52,256 bases of DNA from Gammaproteobacteria bacterium (GTDB lineage Bacteria > Pseudomonadota > Gammaproteobacteria > Steroidobacterales > Steroidobacteraceae), in the NCBI GenBank assembly GCA_027307325.1, contig DAHUXE010000149.1:1-52256 (forward strand), in the 5' to 3' direction. Position numbers and translations under genes: made by a program. Below, piece by piece: positions 42,082-51,112 of the stretch (positions are counted from its first letter, which is position 1; each line of letters begins with the position of its first letter). The notes under the pieces are model-generated. The model saw only the letters and a program-made list of their open reading frames with translations. It did no database searches and was not told where the DNA came from.

Positions 42082-42438
42082 GGATCAAAACTCGGTCCAG
42101 TCATCGCTGCCGCCGGAGACCGCCTTGACCGCCGGCCTCCTCGCCGCCTTGAGGGGCGTTCATCGCGCTCTGCCGCACCTGCTCGGCATTCCCTTGCCGC
42201 CTCCCCTGCGCCAGCCACGGCAATGGTCGGCGCGCAGGAGGCGCGCCCCGAAAGGTGCAATCGCAGTGCCACGTCGTGTCACGCGGTTCACGGAAATTGC
42301 CCCCGCTCGCACCCCGAGGTCCGCTCATCAGAGCTTCACGTGCACGCCGCGGGGCTGTAACAAACGCACTCTATGGTTGTAGCTGAGCGCGGTGCACTCG
42401 CACCGCGGCAAGAACCCCAACTCAAGCGAGAACCAGCC
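42082..42438. other. Intergenic region, possible remnant of a chemotaxis receptor tail
   Basis: 357 bases without an intact gene. On the minus strand a frame of 24 codons between stops ends in KAVSGGSDDWTEF and TGA (42085-42087). A basic stretch leading to D-D-W-[TE]-E-F is the usual C-terminal pentapeptide end of methyl-accepting chemotaxis proteins. Upstream the frame is interrupted and no receptor domain is found. The right part (about 42350-42385) is AT-richer and may hold the promoter of the following phosphatase-like gene. Confidence 0.3.
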
Positions 42439-44022
42439 ATGACCATGAGACATGTCGCAGTCGCTGCTGTCGGCGTCGCGCTGCTCGGCGGACTACCCGC
42501 GGCTTATGCGGAAAGCGGTATCGGGCCCGAGATCAGGCACGTACTGCTCATCAGCGTCGACGGACTGCACGCCGTCGACCTGTCGAACTACGTGACTACA
42601 CACCCCGCCTCGACGCTCGCGGGCCTGAGCGCTCACGGCGTGACCTACACCAATGCCGCGGCCTCGAGTCCATCGGATTCGTTTCCCGGGCTGGCCTCAC
42701 TGGTGACGGGTGGGTCCCCGACCACCGCCGGCCTCTGGTATGACGTCACGTGGAACCGCGCCGTCGCGCCTCAGCAGACGGGCAACGCCATCATGGGCAC
42801 GACCGGCGGCAGTTGTCCTGGAACGCTGGGCGCGGTCGTCGAGTTCGACGAAGGCGTCGACAACGATCTCACCCGGCTCGATGGCGGCGGCGGCATCAAC
42901 CCCGCCTACCTGCCGCGCAACGCCTCCACATGTCAGCCGATCTATCCGCACGCCTATCTGCGCGTCAACACCATTTTCGAAGTGGTGCATGCGCACGGTG
43001 GCCGTACCGCCTGGACGGACAAGCACCCTTCCTACGAGTGGACCAATGGCCCGAGCGGTCGGGGCGTCGATGATTTCTACGGTCCGGAGATCAATTCGAT
43101 TCCGGTCGCGCTGCCGTATCCGGGCTGCACACCCGTGCCGTACGCCGATCCGACCCCCGATGACGGCTGGACGACGAGCTTCGCCAACATCATGTGCTAC
43201 GACTCGACGCACGTGCAGGCGGTGCTCAACCAGATCGATGGCTACACACACGACCGCTCCGATAAGGTGGGCGTGCCGGCACTGTTTGGCACGAATTTCC
43301 AGGCCGTGAGCGTGGGCGAGAAGCTGAAGGCGGACCCGGTTAGCAGTGCCGGCGGCGGGTACACCGATGTCCTCGCGACACCCGGCCCAGGACTTGCCGC
43401 GGAGCTCGACTTCGTCGACCAGTCGCTCGGCCGGATGGTCCAGGAGCTCAAGACCCAGGGCGTCTACGACTCGACGTTGATCGTCATCGGGGCGAAGCAC
43501 GGCCAGTCGCCGCTCGATGTCAGCAAACGTGCCGGCATCGGCGGTGGGCAGCCTGCAACGCTGATCGGCGCCGCGGAGGCCTTCGACATCTCGGATGACG
43601 GCTCGCTCATCTGGCTGATCGACCCCGCGCTCGCTGCGGGCGTGGTGCAGCTCCTCAGCCAGCCGGCAAATCAGGCGCTGCTCGGCATCCAGGAGATCTT
43701 TGCGGGCAACCTGCTGCGCGACAAGTTCAACAGCCCGGCTCAGGATCCGCGCACGCCCGACATCATCCTGAAGGTCAACACGGGAGTGATCTTCACCGGC
43801 GGCTCGAAGATCGCCGAGCACGGAGGCTTCAATGAGGATGACGTGCACGTCGCCCTGCTGGTCTCGAATCCGGGCCTCAAGGCGTCCTCCGTCAACGTGG
43901 CGGTCAGCAATCAGCAGGTCGCGGCCACGATCGTCAAAGCCTTAGGCGCCGATCCCAATGAGCTGCAGGCAGTAATGAAGGAGCAGATCCACGTGCTGCC
44001 GTTCCTGTTCCGCGGAGATTGA
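42439..44022 (+). CDS. Alkaline phosphatase superfamily exported phosphodiesterase-like enzyme
   Basis: 527 residues from the ATG at 42439; the signal peptide ends at AYAE. The first metal-binding Asp is in HVLLISVDGLHAVDL and the likely nucleophile lies in SSPSDSFPGLASLVTGG, where type I phosphodiesterases/nucleotide pyrophosphatases normally have P-T-x-T-x-P; here Ser replaces Thr. Late metal ligands are in IGAKHGQSP and IAEHGGF. The middle region (NTIFEVVHAHGGRTAWTDKHPSYEW) matches secreted members that act on phosphodiesters or phosphonates. A strong hairpin follows the stop. Confidence 0.85.
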   Translation: MTMRHVAVAAVGVALLGGLPAAYAESGIGPEIRHVLLISVDGLHAVDLSNYVTTHPASTLAGLSAHGVTYTNAAASSPSDSFPGLASLVTGGSPTTAGLWYDVTWNRAVAPQQTGNAIMGTTGGSCPGTLGAVVEFDEGVDNDLTRLDGGGGINPAYLPRNASTCQPIYPHAYLRVNTIFEVVHAHGGRTAWTDKHPSYEWTNGPSGRGVDDFYGPEINSIPVALPYPGCTPVPYADPTPDDGWTTSFANIMCYDSTHVQAVLNQIDGYTHDRSDKVGVPALFGTNFQAVSVGEKLKADPVSSAGGGYTDVLATPGPGLAAELDFVDQSLGRMVQELKTQGVYDSTLIVIGAKHGQSPLDVSKRAGIGGGQPATLIGAAEAFDISDDGSLIWLIDPALAAGVVQLLSQPANQALLGIQEIFAGNLLRDKFNSPAQDPRTPDIILKVNTGVIFTGGSKIAEHGGFNEDDVHVALLVSNPGLKASSVNVAVSNQQVAATIVKALGADPNELQAVMKEQIHVLPFLFRGD

Positions 44023-44029
44023 GAGGAGC

Positions 44030-44062
44030 GAGCCCGCCGGGGCGATGGGCCCCGGCGGGCTC
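44030..44062. terminator. Strong GC hairpin between convergent genes
   Basis: A perfect 14-base stem (arms 44030-44043 and 44049-44062) with a 5-base loop (GATGG), eight bases after the phosphatase-like stop and 44 bases from the opposing DUF1348 stop. No T run follows. Its length and position support a shared terminator. Confidence 0.65.
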
Positions 44063-44105
44063 CGGGCTCCGGACGCCCGCAGCCCTGGGGCCGTGGTGCG
44101 CGCTG

Positions 44106-44573
44106 TCACAGGCCGCATTCGCTCAGCCCCGGGTGATCGTCCGGCCGCCGCCCGAGCGGCCAGCGGTACTTGCGCTCCTGCTCCGCAATCGGCAGATCGT
44201 TGATGCTGGCGAAGCGGCGCCGCATCAGGCCCTCACCATTGAACTCCCAGTTCTCGTTCCCATAGCTGCGGAACCAGTTGCCCGAATCGTCGTGCCACTC
44301 GTAGGCGAAACGCACCGCGATGCGGCTGCCCGCGCACGCCCATAGCTCCTTGATGAGCCGGTAATCGAGCTCCTTCGCCCACTTGCGTTTGAGGAAGGCG
44401 CGCACCTGCTCGCGGCCCACGGGGAACTCCGCGCGGTTCCGCCACTCGGTGTCCTCGGTGTAGACCTGCGCGACCCGGTCCGGGTCGCGGGTATTCCAGG
44501 CGTCTTCGGCCAGACGAACCTTCAGCGTGGCGGACTCGGTCGTGAAGGGAGGAACCGGTGGACGCGCGGGCAT
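44106..44573 (-). CDS. DUF1348 (SnoaL/NTF2-like) protein
   Basis: 155 residues with the DUF1348 signature almost throughout: [83 protein letters not shown], and [12 protein letters not shown]. The fold is a small NTF2-like alpha+beta cone. No signal peptide is seen, so it is cytoplasmic. The reaction is unknown. The ATG at 44573 has AGGAG eight bases upstream. It is a single gene facing the phosphatase-like gene. Confidence 0.92.
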   Translation of the reverse strand: MPARPPVPPFTTESATLKVRLAEDAWNTRDPDRVAQVYTEDTEWRNRAEFPVGREQVRAFLKRKWAKELDYRLIKELWACAGSRIAVRFAYEWHDDSGNWFRSYGNENWEFNGEGLMRRRFASINDLPIAEQERKYRWPLGRRPDDHPGLSECGL

Positions 44574-44672
44574 GGCGAATCTCCTGGCGGGTGCGGATGC
44601 AGACGGATGGGTCTCGCCGCGGAATCTAGCAAAGCTGCGCAGATCCGCGACAGCGAGGGTTCTGCCAGCTCG

Positions 44673-45842
44673 TCACCCGGGCTTGCCGTCAACCCGCGGA
44701 CTCAGGAGGATGGGGGCGTAAACCACCAGGAACAGAAGGAAGGCGGCGGTCCAGAGGAGCGCCGCCCCGGCGATGACCAGCGGGTAGTCGACCCGCAGCG
44801 CCGCGAGCCCGAAGACCCGCACCAGCACGGCGCCCAGCAGCAGCAGGTATGAAGCTACCGTCACGGGGTGCGCCGCGAGCGGCCGGCCCGTGTGACCGAG
44901 TGCCGCACGCGTCATCACCGCCACGATCATGGTCGCGAGCGTCCCCATCGTCAGCGCGTGGAGCCAGAAGGCGGAGAACGCGGCCCCGGTGAGCAGCGCC
45001 ACCGCTTTCAGTGCGAGCCCTACGGGCAGCCACAGGTAGGCCGCGTGCAGGATCCACACGAGCGGCTGGTGCAGCGTCCTGAGAGCGCCCCACTGCGCAA
45101 AGCGCCACGCCTGGATCAGCGCCACCGCCGCCGCGATCACGCCGGCGAGCCGCGAGTCGGGCACGAACACATCGCCCACCGTCACGGCGGCCATGCCGGC
45201 GACGGCAGCGGCCGTCAGCGCGGGGCTCGAGCTCACGCCGTCGGCGAGCCCGAGCGGGCGCAGCGCGGCCGCGGTGAAGGCCGGCACGATGCGTCCGCCG
45301 ATGACCGTCACCATCACCAGCATGAGATCGATCCCGATGAGGAGCGCGTGCAGTGCGAGCGGCGCGTTGCGGGCGAGGAGCGCGAGATGAAAGACGAGGT
45401 TCGTAAGCCACAGCAGGCCGAGCACCAGCAGCAGCGGAGTATTGCGGTTTCGTGAACGCAGCAGCGGACGTGCGACCAACGCGGCAAGCGACGGAAGGAA
45501 GGCCAGGTCCACCGCCGCCGTGAGGACTGCCGGCCAGTGCGCCGAGCTTGCGATCATGATGCGCGCGCTCAGCCAGAGCACCGACAGCACGACGAGGGGC
45601 GCACCGGCAAAGCCTTTCTGCCCGGTCCAGCTAGGAACCGCGGTGAGCAGGAACCCCGCAACCGCACAGATCACGAAGCCGAAGAGCATCTCGTGCGCGT
45701 GCCAGAGCGTCGGCGGCCAGGCGCTGCCGAGCGGCACGCCCCAGGCGATGCTGAGCGCCCAGGCGGGTATCAACAGCAAGGCGGCGAGGCCGGCCAGCAG
45801 AAATTGCGGCCTGAACCCGTACGCGAACAGCGCGATGCGCAT
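44673..45842 (-). CDS. nnrS: NnrS-family membrane protein
   Basis: 389 residues from the ATG at 45842 (a GTG at 45857 would add five). About 12 membrane segments carry the NnrS features: LFAYGFRPQFLLAGLAALL at the start, WHAHEMLFGFVICAVAGFLLTAVPSWTGQ, and FWLHALTMGTLATMIVAVMTRAALGHTGRPL. NnrS is a haem- and copper-containing protein linked to nitric oxide stress during denitrification. Conserved His residues in WHAHEM, LHALTMG and ALGHTG are present. It is the last gene of the nirK operon, close behind the NCS1 permease. Confidence 0.92.
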   Translation of the reverse strand: MRIALFAYGFRPQFLLAGLAALLLIPAWALSIAWGVPLGSAWPPTLWHAHEMLFGFVICAVAGFLLTAVPSWTGQKGFAGAPLVVLSVLWLSARIMIASSAHWPAVLTAAVDLAFLPSLAALVARPLLRSRNRNTPLLLVLGLLWLTNLVFHLALLARNAPLALHALLIGIDLMLVMVTVIGGRIVPAFTAAALRPLGLADGVSSSPALTAAAVAGMAAVTVGDVFVPDSRLAGVIAAAVALIQAWRFAQWGALRTLHQPLVWILHAAYLWLPVGLALKAVALLTGAAFSAFWLHALTMGTLATMIVAVMTRAALGHTGRPLAAHPVTVASYLLLLGAVLVRVFGLAALRVDYPLVIAGAALLWTAAFLLFLVVYAPILLSPRVDGKPG

Positions 45843-45860
45843 ATCCGGCCCGCGCACGAC

Positions 45861-47273
45861 TCACCCAGGCAGGATGATCTGCGGCGGCGCCCGCCGCTGC
45901 GAGGCCCGTCCGAGCGCGTAATAGAGTATGCCCGGCACGATGAGTCCCACGATCCAGGAGACGTCGACCCCGCCGAGTGGCTCGACCAGCGGACCGGTAT
46001 AGAAGGCGGTGGAGAGGAACGGCACTTGCACCAGGATGCCGATCAGGTAGATGACGATCCCGGTCGCATTCCAGCGGCCGTAGCGTCCATCCGGGTCGGA
46101 TAACGCCGGCACGTCGTAGCGCGAGCGCGTGAAGCAGTAGTAGTCGATCAGGTTGATCGCACTCCACGGCGTGAACACCGCGAGCAGGCAGAGAATGAAG
46201 GCCTCGAATGCCTTGAGAAACGAGTGCCGTCCCGTGATGGCGAGCAGCGCCGAGACACCCACCATCGCGACGATATAGAAGAACCGGTGCCGCACCGAGA
46301 CGCGCACCCCGCGCTGCAACCCGCTCACGATCGTCGCCACGGACATGAAGCTGCCGTAGGCATTGAGCGCCGTCACCGTGACCTTGCCGAAGGCGATGCT
46401 GAAATACAGGAGACTGGAAACCACGCCCGCCGAGCCGAGAGCGACGATGTAGGCCACCTCGTGGTGCTCGAACTCCTTGCCCGCCACCGCGGCGGCGAAC
46501 ACCCCGAAGGTCATGGAAACCTGCGAGCCCAGCACCGATCCCAGCCCCACCGCTGCGAACACCCTGGCGACCGACGTGTCGCGCGGCAGGTAACGGGAGT
46601 AATCAGCGACATAGGGTCCATAGGCGATCTGCCAGGAAGCCGACAGCGACATCGACAGCAGAAACTGACTCAGCGAGAAATGCCGTTGCGCCAGGAGAGC
46701 CGACACGTCGTGGGTCGCGAACAGCCGGGCGAACATGTAGACAAAGGCGGCCACGCCCACGACGCTCGCCACGCGCCCGAGCACGTGAATGACGCGATAG
46801 CCGCAGATCGTCACGACCACGATGAAGGCGGTGAAGATGACAATGCCGGCCGCGTCGTCGACGTCGAGCAGCCGTCCGACGGCCTGCCCCGCCAGTACGC
46901 AGCCGCTGGCGGAAAAGCCGATGTACATGAGGCACACCGCCACAATCGGTATGACCGCCCCATAGACGCCGAACTGCACGCGGCTCGAGATCATCTGCGG
47001 CAGGCCCAGCTGTGGCCCCTGCGCCGCGTGCAGCGCCATCACTGCGCCGCCGACCACCTGACCGCACAGCAGCGCGATCAGCGACCAGAACACATCACCG
47101 CCGAACACCACGGCGAGCGCCCCGGTGACGATCGCCGTAATCTGCAGGTTGGCGGCCAGCCACAGGGTGAACTGGCTCGCGAGCCCGCCATGGCGCTCCG
47201 TATCCGGAATATAGTCGATCGAGCGGACCTCGATCGCGGCGGGCGGCGCAGCAGAGGTCCTTGGAACTGACAT
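45861..47273 (-). CDS. NCS1-family (purine-cytosine permease-like) transporter
   Basis: 470 residues from the ATG at 47273, seven bases after GGAAGAA. About 12 membrane segments; matches to the Cod-B/NCS1 family include GGLASQFTLWLAANLQITAIVTGAL, GPQLGLPQMISSRVQFGVYG and SASWQIAYGPYVADYSRYLPRDTS. NCS1 proteins import nucleobases, allantoin, hydantoins or thiamine precursors with H+ or Na+. Its location between the SCO-like gene and nnrS is unexpected for a denitrification operon; the link may be accidental or may concern a nitrogen compound. Confidence 0.9.
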   Translation of the reverse strand: MSVPRTSAAPPAAIEVRSIDYIPDTERHGGLASQFTLWLAANLQITAIVTGALAVVFGGDVFWSLIALLCGQVVGGAVMALHAAQGPQLGLPQMISSRVQFGVYGAVIPIVAVCLMYIGFSASGCVLAGQAVGRLLDVDDAAGIVIFTAFIVVVTICGYRVIHVLGRVASVVGVAAFVYMFARLFATHDVSALLAQRHFSLSQFLLSMSLSASWQIAYGPYVADYSRYLPRDTSVARVFAAVGLGSVLGSQVSMTFGVFAAAVAGKEFEHHEVAYIVALGSAGVVSSLLYFSIAFGKVTVTALNAYGSFMSVATIVSGLQRGVRVSVRHRFFYIVAMVGVSALLAITGRHSFLKAFEAFILCLLAVFTPWSAINLIDYYCFTRSRYDVPALSDPDGRYGRWNATGIVIYLIGILVQVPFLSTAFYTGPLVEPLGGVDVSWIVGLIVPGILYYALGRASQRRAPPQIILPG

Positions 47274-47322
47274 CGTTGGATTCTTCCACAACGACGTCCG
47301 TGTCGCCACGACGGCGGCGTTC

Positions 47323-47895
47323 TTATGGCGGGCTGGAAGCGGTGAGCGCCCGGAGCTTCGCTTCGAAGGCCGCGTCCCCGATCAGCTTCGTCGTGCTCGC
47401 CACCATCCTGCCCTCGGCGTCGACCAGCGCGAGGATCTGCGAGTGGTCGAAGCTCCCGTCCTCGAGGCGCCGATAATGGAAGCCGAGCAGCGCCGCGATC
47501 CTGCGGGCATCGGGCTCCGCGGCGCTCGCGAATGTCCAGCGTTGCGGATCCGCGCGATGCAGACGCGCGAGCTCGGCGAGGCGCTGCGGCGTATCGTGCG
47601 CCGCATCGAAGCTCACCAGCAGAACGCGCAGCCGCGCGCGTGAGGTCTGGTCCAGATGCGATTCATAGACCTGCACCGCGGTGATCAGCATGGGACAGTA
47701 GGCCGGGCAGCTCCCATAGAACATGCTGAGAACAGCCGGGTGCCCGCGATAGAGATCGAAGCCGGCCTGAGTTCCGCCTTGCGTCGCGAGCGTAGCTCGC
47801 AACTGATAGAGCGAGTCTCCAGGAACGTCCGCGGCCTGGGAGACCAGCACTCCCGCCCAGGCGAGGGCGCCGATCAGCGCTGCGCGGCGCTTCAC
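47323..47895 (-). CDS. SCO1/SenC-family copper chaperone-like protein
   Basis: 190 residues. The signal peptide ends at SQAAD. The thioredoxin-like fold has the copper motif C-P-A-Y-C-P after FYGS, with the distant His in DGSFDHSQI completing the Cu site. SCO proteins deliver copper to cytochrome oxidase CuA and can serve other copper enzymes. Here the gene lies within the nirK operon, so copper delivery to NirK is a reasonable inference. The GTG start at 47895 overlaps the previous stop (GTGA). Confidence 0.9.
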   Translation of the reverse strand: MKRRAALIGALAWAGVLVSQAADVPGDSLYQLRATLATQGGTQAGFDLYRGHPAVLSMFYGSCPAYCPMLITAVQVYESHLDQTSRARLRVLLVSFDAAHDTPQRLAELARLHRADPQRWTFASAAEPDARRIAALLGFHYRRLEDGSFDHSQILALVDAEGRMVASTTKLIGDAAFEAKLRALTASSPP

Positions 47896-48653
47896 CGGGT
47901 GGCCCCGGCGTCGCGGGCGCAGCGGAAGCCGATTGTGTGGCCCGTGTCCGCGGCGCGCAGGCTGCCGAGCAGCGCGATACGCATCAGCACGGCGTAGTTC
48001 TCTTTCTCCTGCAGGTTCTGCGCGCCGCTGCCGCAGAAGCGCTCGGGGTCGGCATCGGCGGGCAGCAGCGAATCAAAGTCGTGCACCCACTCCCACACCA
48101 GGCCATGGATGTCGTACAGGCCATAGACGTTGGCCGCGCCCTGCTCGACCACCGCCGGAGCGTCGCCCGCCGGATGCGCGTACCAGTCGAGTATCTGCTG
48201 GCGCCAGGATGCGTCCGCCCGGGCATCGCGCTGCGTGGCGCTCGCAGCCGCCGCCAGCTCCCATTCGTACCAGCTCGGCAACCGCGCCTGCTGGGCTTCG
48301 CAGTAGGCCTGCGCGGCAAACCAGCTCACGCGCGTCACCGGCTGACTCGCCGCGGCGCCCGGCCCCGGGTCGAGCGGAGCCGCCCAGTGCCCCAGGTAGC
48401 CGGCGTCCGCCAGGATCACGGGCGCCGAGCCCCGCTGCCACTCGCGGTGCGTGCTGACGAACGCCAGGAACTCCGCGTTGGTGACCGGATGCCGCTGCAG
48501 CAGGAATCCGCGCACGACGACCTTATCCTGCCGGCCGCTCGGCAGGGTCGAGCGGAACTCGGCGCCGGCGACCGGCAGGAAGGGATTGCCCGCGGCGGAC
48601 GCAGCCCATGCCCACAGGAGCAAAGCGCCCGTGGCCGCGCAGCCCGCCAGCAT
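47892..48653 (-). CDS. nirV: NirV-like formylglycine-generating-enzyme family protein
   Basis: 253 residues: an N-terminal signal or anchor (LAGCAATGALLLWAWAASAA), then the FGE-sulfatase (SUMF1) fold with FLLQRHPVTNAEFLAFV, PVTRVSWFAAQAYCEAQQARLPSWYEWELAA, VYGLYDIHGLVWEWVHDF and TIGFRCA. SUMF1-fold genes beside nirK are known as nirV; their role in nitrite reduction is not settled. The gene starts one base after the nirK stop and overlaps the SCO gene, so all are co-translated. Confidence 0.85.
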   Translation of the reverse strand: MLAGCAATGALLLWAWAASAAGNPFLPVAGAEFRSTLPSGRQDKVVVRGFLLQRHPVTNAEFLAFVSTHREWQRGSAPVILADAGYLGHWAAPLDPGPGAAASQPVTRVSWFAAQAYCEAQQARLPSWYEWELAAAASATQRDARADASWRQQILDWYAHPAGDAPAVVEQGAANVYGLYDIHGLVWEWVHDFDSLLPADADPERFCGSGAQNLQEKENYAVLMRIALLGSLRAADTGHTIGFRCARDAGATR

Positions 48654-48654
48654 C

Positions 48655-50133
48655 TCAGTGCGCCGCGCCTTCCGGGCGCTTGGTGGAGGCGCGCACCTGC
48701 TTCACTTCCTCCGCCGAGACGGCGTCGCCGCTGTTGCCCCAGCTGTTGCGCACGAAGGTGAGGATGTTGGCGAGCTCGTCGTCGTTCAACTGACTCATCG
48801 GCGGCATGACGGAGTTGAAGTCGCTGCCGTTCACTGTCACCATGCCGGTGAGTCCGTTGAGCACAATGCCGATGGCGCGCTGCTTGTCCGCCATCAGAAA
48901 GTCCGAACGCGCCAGCGGCGGAAATACGTTGGGCAGGCCCTCGCCATTCCCCTGGTGGCACACCGAGCAGGTGCCGGTGAAGCGCGCCTCGCCGGCCTTG
49001 ATCTGTTGCTCCTTGGTGAGCGTGCCGCGGGCCTGCGCGGCGCGCGCTTCGGTCACGGCCGCACGGTTGGCTGCGACGTCGCCCAGATACACCGAGTCGA
49101 CCTCCTTGCCCGAATAGATCGCCTTGTTCTCGGGTCCCTCGGCCTTGAGGATTGCGAGCGCCCCCTTGTTGAAGGCACGGAAGATCGAGTGATCGACCAG
49201 CACATAGCTGCCGGGCACCTCGAGGTGGAACTCGACGATCACGGCGCCGCCGGCGGGAATCAGCGTGGTCTGCACGTTCTCCTGCTCATGCACGCCGCCT
49301 TCGTAGCGCACCCGATCGAAGATCTCGCCGATGACGTGGAAGCTGCTGACCATGTTGGGCCCGCCGTTGCCGACGAACAGCCGCACCGTTTCGCCGACCT
49401 TCGCCTTGAGCGCGCGGTCCCCGACCAGGGCGCCCTCGGCGCCGTTGAACACCACATAGGTGGGCGTCTCGTCGATCGCCTTCTGCATGTCGAAGTCCTG
49501 GTGGCCGTGCTCACGGTAGCGGCCCACCGTGTAGAAGTCCCCCTGCATCACGTAGTACTCGTGGTCGACCGGCTTCATGCCCTCGGGCGGCTCGACCAAC
49601 ATCAGCCCATACATGCCGTTGCCGACGTGCATGCCGACCGGTGCGGTCGCGCAGTGATAGACGTAGATGCCCTGATTGAGCGCCTTGAAGCTGAACTGCG
49701 ACTCGTGGCCCGGCGCGGTGAAGCTCGACGCCGCGCCGCCGCCGGGCCCGGTGACGCCGTGCAGGTCGATGTTGTGCGGCATCTTGTTGTCGGGGTGATT
49801 CTTCAGGTGAAACTCCACCGTGTCGCCCTGTCGTATGCGGATGAAGCTGCCCGGCACCGTGCCGCCGAACGTCCAGAAGGTGTAGGTGACTCCCTCGGAA
49901 ATCTCCTTCTGCACCTCGCGCACCTCGAGCTCCACGATCACCTTGGCCGGGTGATTGCGATGGATCGGCGGCGGCACGAACGGCGGGCTGGTCAGCTGCG
50001 CGTGAATGGGCTCTCCCTGGGGCGGGCCGAAGTCGCCCGGTCCGCTGCCCCGGGGCTTCGGCGCCGCAGCGGCCGCGAGACACGCGCTCAACAGGCAAAC
50101 GGCTGCCAGCAATGCGGTTCCGGTGGCTCTCAT
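48655..50133 (-). CDS. nirK: Copper nitrite reductase (AniA class) fused to cytochrome c
   Basis: 492 residues from the ATG at 50133 (GGGAGAG upstream). The signal peptide ends before APKPRG. Two cupredoxin domains carry type 1 copper ligands His120, Cys161, His169, Met174 and type 2 ligands His125, His160 and the His in VDHSIFRAF; the catalytic Asp123 and the His in SSFHVIG are present. The motif [17 protein letters not shown] is that of class II (AniA-like) enzymes. A C-terminal cytochrome c domain has CSVCH (389-393) and an axial Met in SVMPPM. It reduces nitrite to nitric oxide in the periplasm, and the fused haem supplies the electron. First gene of the operon. Confidence 0.96.
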   Translation of the reverse strand: MRATGTALLAAVCLLSACLAAAAAPKPRGSGPGDFGPPQGEPIHAQLTSPPFVPPPIHRNHPAKVIVELEVREVQKEISEGVTYTFWTFGGTVPGSFIRIRQGDTVEFHLKNHPDNKMPHNIDLHGVTGPGGGAASSFTAPGHESQFSFKALNQGIYVYHCATAPVGMHVGNGMYGLMLVEPPEGMKPVDHEYYVMQGDFYTVGRYREHGHQDFDMQKAIDETPTYVVFNGAEGALVGDRALKAKVGETVRLFVGNGGPNMVSSFHVIGEIFDRVRYEGGVHEQENVQTTLIPAGGAVIVEFHLEVPGSYVLVDHSIFRAFNKGALAILKAEGPENKAIYSGKEVDSVYLGDVAANRAAVTEARAAQARGTLTKEQQIKAGEARFTGTCSVCHQGNGEGLPNVFPPLARSDFLMADKQRAIGIVLNGLTGMVTVNGSDFNSVMPPMSQLNDDELANILTFVRNSWGNSGDAVSAEEVKQVRASTKRPEGAAH

Positions 50134-50224
50134 ATGAGTCTCTCCCTGGTTGGGGCGCAAGATGTGCCCGGGTCACAACGCGTGGAATACGCACTAGTGC
50201 CTAGGCGGGGCGGGCGCGCTCACA

Positions 50225-50635
50225 ATGCGGACCATGCTGGCCTCGTACTACCTGCAGATCCTCCTGCTGCACGTCGGCTGCGTGGCGCTCTCCGGCACGC
50301 TGTTCGCCGTGCGCGGTGTCATGCGAATCGTGGATCTCCCCTGCGCCAACCATCGGGCGCTGCGCTGGACGTCGTACACGGTCGACTCGACACTGCTCGG
50401 CGCCGCGGTACTGCTCACCCTCATCGTGCGCCAATATCCGTTCGTCGACGCCTGGCTGACGACCAAGGTGCTGCTGCTCCCCGTCTACATCGTGCTCGGC
50501 GGATTCGCGCTGCGCCACGCACGCACCCGGGCAGGCCGCACCATGGCATTCGTGGCCGCGCTCCTCACCTTCGGCTACATCGTCGGGGTGGCGCTGGCGC
50601 ACGACCCGGCGGGCTGGGTGGCTCTCGTCCGCTGA
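50225..50635 (+). CDS. SirB2-family membrane protein
   Basis: 136 residues with four membrane segments. The N-terminus LASYYLQILLLHVGCVALSGTLFAVRGVMR and the segment WLTTKVLLLPVYIVLGGFALR fit the SirB2 family, small integral proteins of unclear role. It diverges from nirK across about 90 bases, so the two may share control by nitrogen oxides or oxygen. No FNR-like TTGAT-N4-ATCAA box is visible in that gap. ATG at 50225 is used; ATG at 50234 is equally possible. Confidence 0.85.
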   Translation: MRTMLASYYLQILLLHVGCVALSGTLFAVRGVMRIVDLPCANHRALRWTSYTVDSTLLGAAVLLTLIVRQYPFVDAWLTTKVLLLPVYIVLGGFALRHARTRAGRTMAFVAALLTFGYIVGVALAHDPAGWVALVR

Positions 50636-50736
50636 GACTTACCCGTCCCGGGGCCGTCCCGCCAGGCGCGAATTGCCTAGGTAGCTTGGTTTCGTCTAGT
50701 CTCGCCCAGCCCCAAGATCGGGGTGGGGAGTCAACA

Positions 50737-50970
50737 ATGCTCAAGATAACGAGGATCGCAATCTTCATGGCGACGGCAGCCTGCCTGACGGCGGCCTGCA
50801 CCGACAACGCGTCAGCGCCGCCGGCGGCACCGCCCCCGGCTGCGACTGCACCCGCTGCACCGGCCCCGGCCGCCGACCAGACTGCCGCGCCTGCCGCGGC
50901 GCCCGCGGCGGCACCGGCCACGGCACCTGCGGCCGCGGCGCCCGAGACCAAGGAAGCGCCCAAGCAGTAG
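50737..50970 (+). CDS. Small Ala/Pro-rich lipoprotein
   Basis: 77 residues from the ATG at 50737 with GGGGAG six bases upstream. A lipoprotein signal (LKITRIAIFMATAACLTAAC, lipidated Cys21) is followed by about 50 residues of nearly pure Ala/Pro with a few charged residues at the end (ETKEAPKQ). The mature part is an extended, disordered spacer. No family match. The strong ribosome site and clean lipobox support a real gene. It is followed by a hairpin. Confidence 0.65.
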   Translation: MLKITRIAIFMATAACLTAACTDNASAPPAAPPPAATAPAAPAPAADQTAAPAAAPAAAPATAPAAAAPETKEAPKQ

Positions 50971-50981
50971 CGGCACATCCG

Positions 50982-51013
50982 GCGCGCCGCCCTGCTCGGT
51001 GAGAGCGGCGCGC
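50982..51013. terminator. Hairpin between lipoprotein and M20 peptidase genes
   Basis: A perfect 9-base stem (GCGCGCCGC/GCGGCGCGC) with a 14-base loop, 12 bases after the lipoprotein stop, in the gap between two convergent genes. No T run. Confidence 0.45.
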
Positions 51014-51112
51014 TCGCGATGTCCTCGATCCACTGCGGCACGCGGCAAACGCGTGTTGGCCGCCAAGTGTAGTGTTGCCGGGGTACGCTGCCTCACCGGC
51101 GCAGCGAGCAGC

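Noticed and set aside
48451-50736. A plus-strand open frame spanning the region opposite nirK and sirB2
   Set aside because: It is antisense to nirK and in another frame from sirB2. Only the final 77 codons, with their own ribosome site and lipobox, look genuine.
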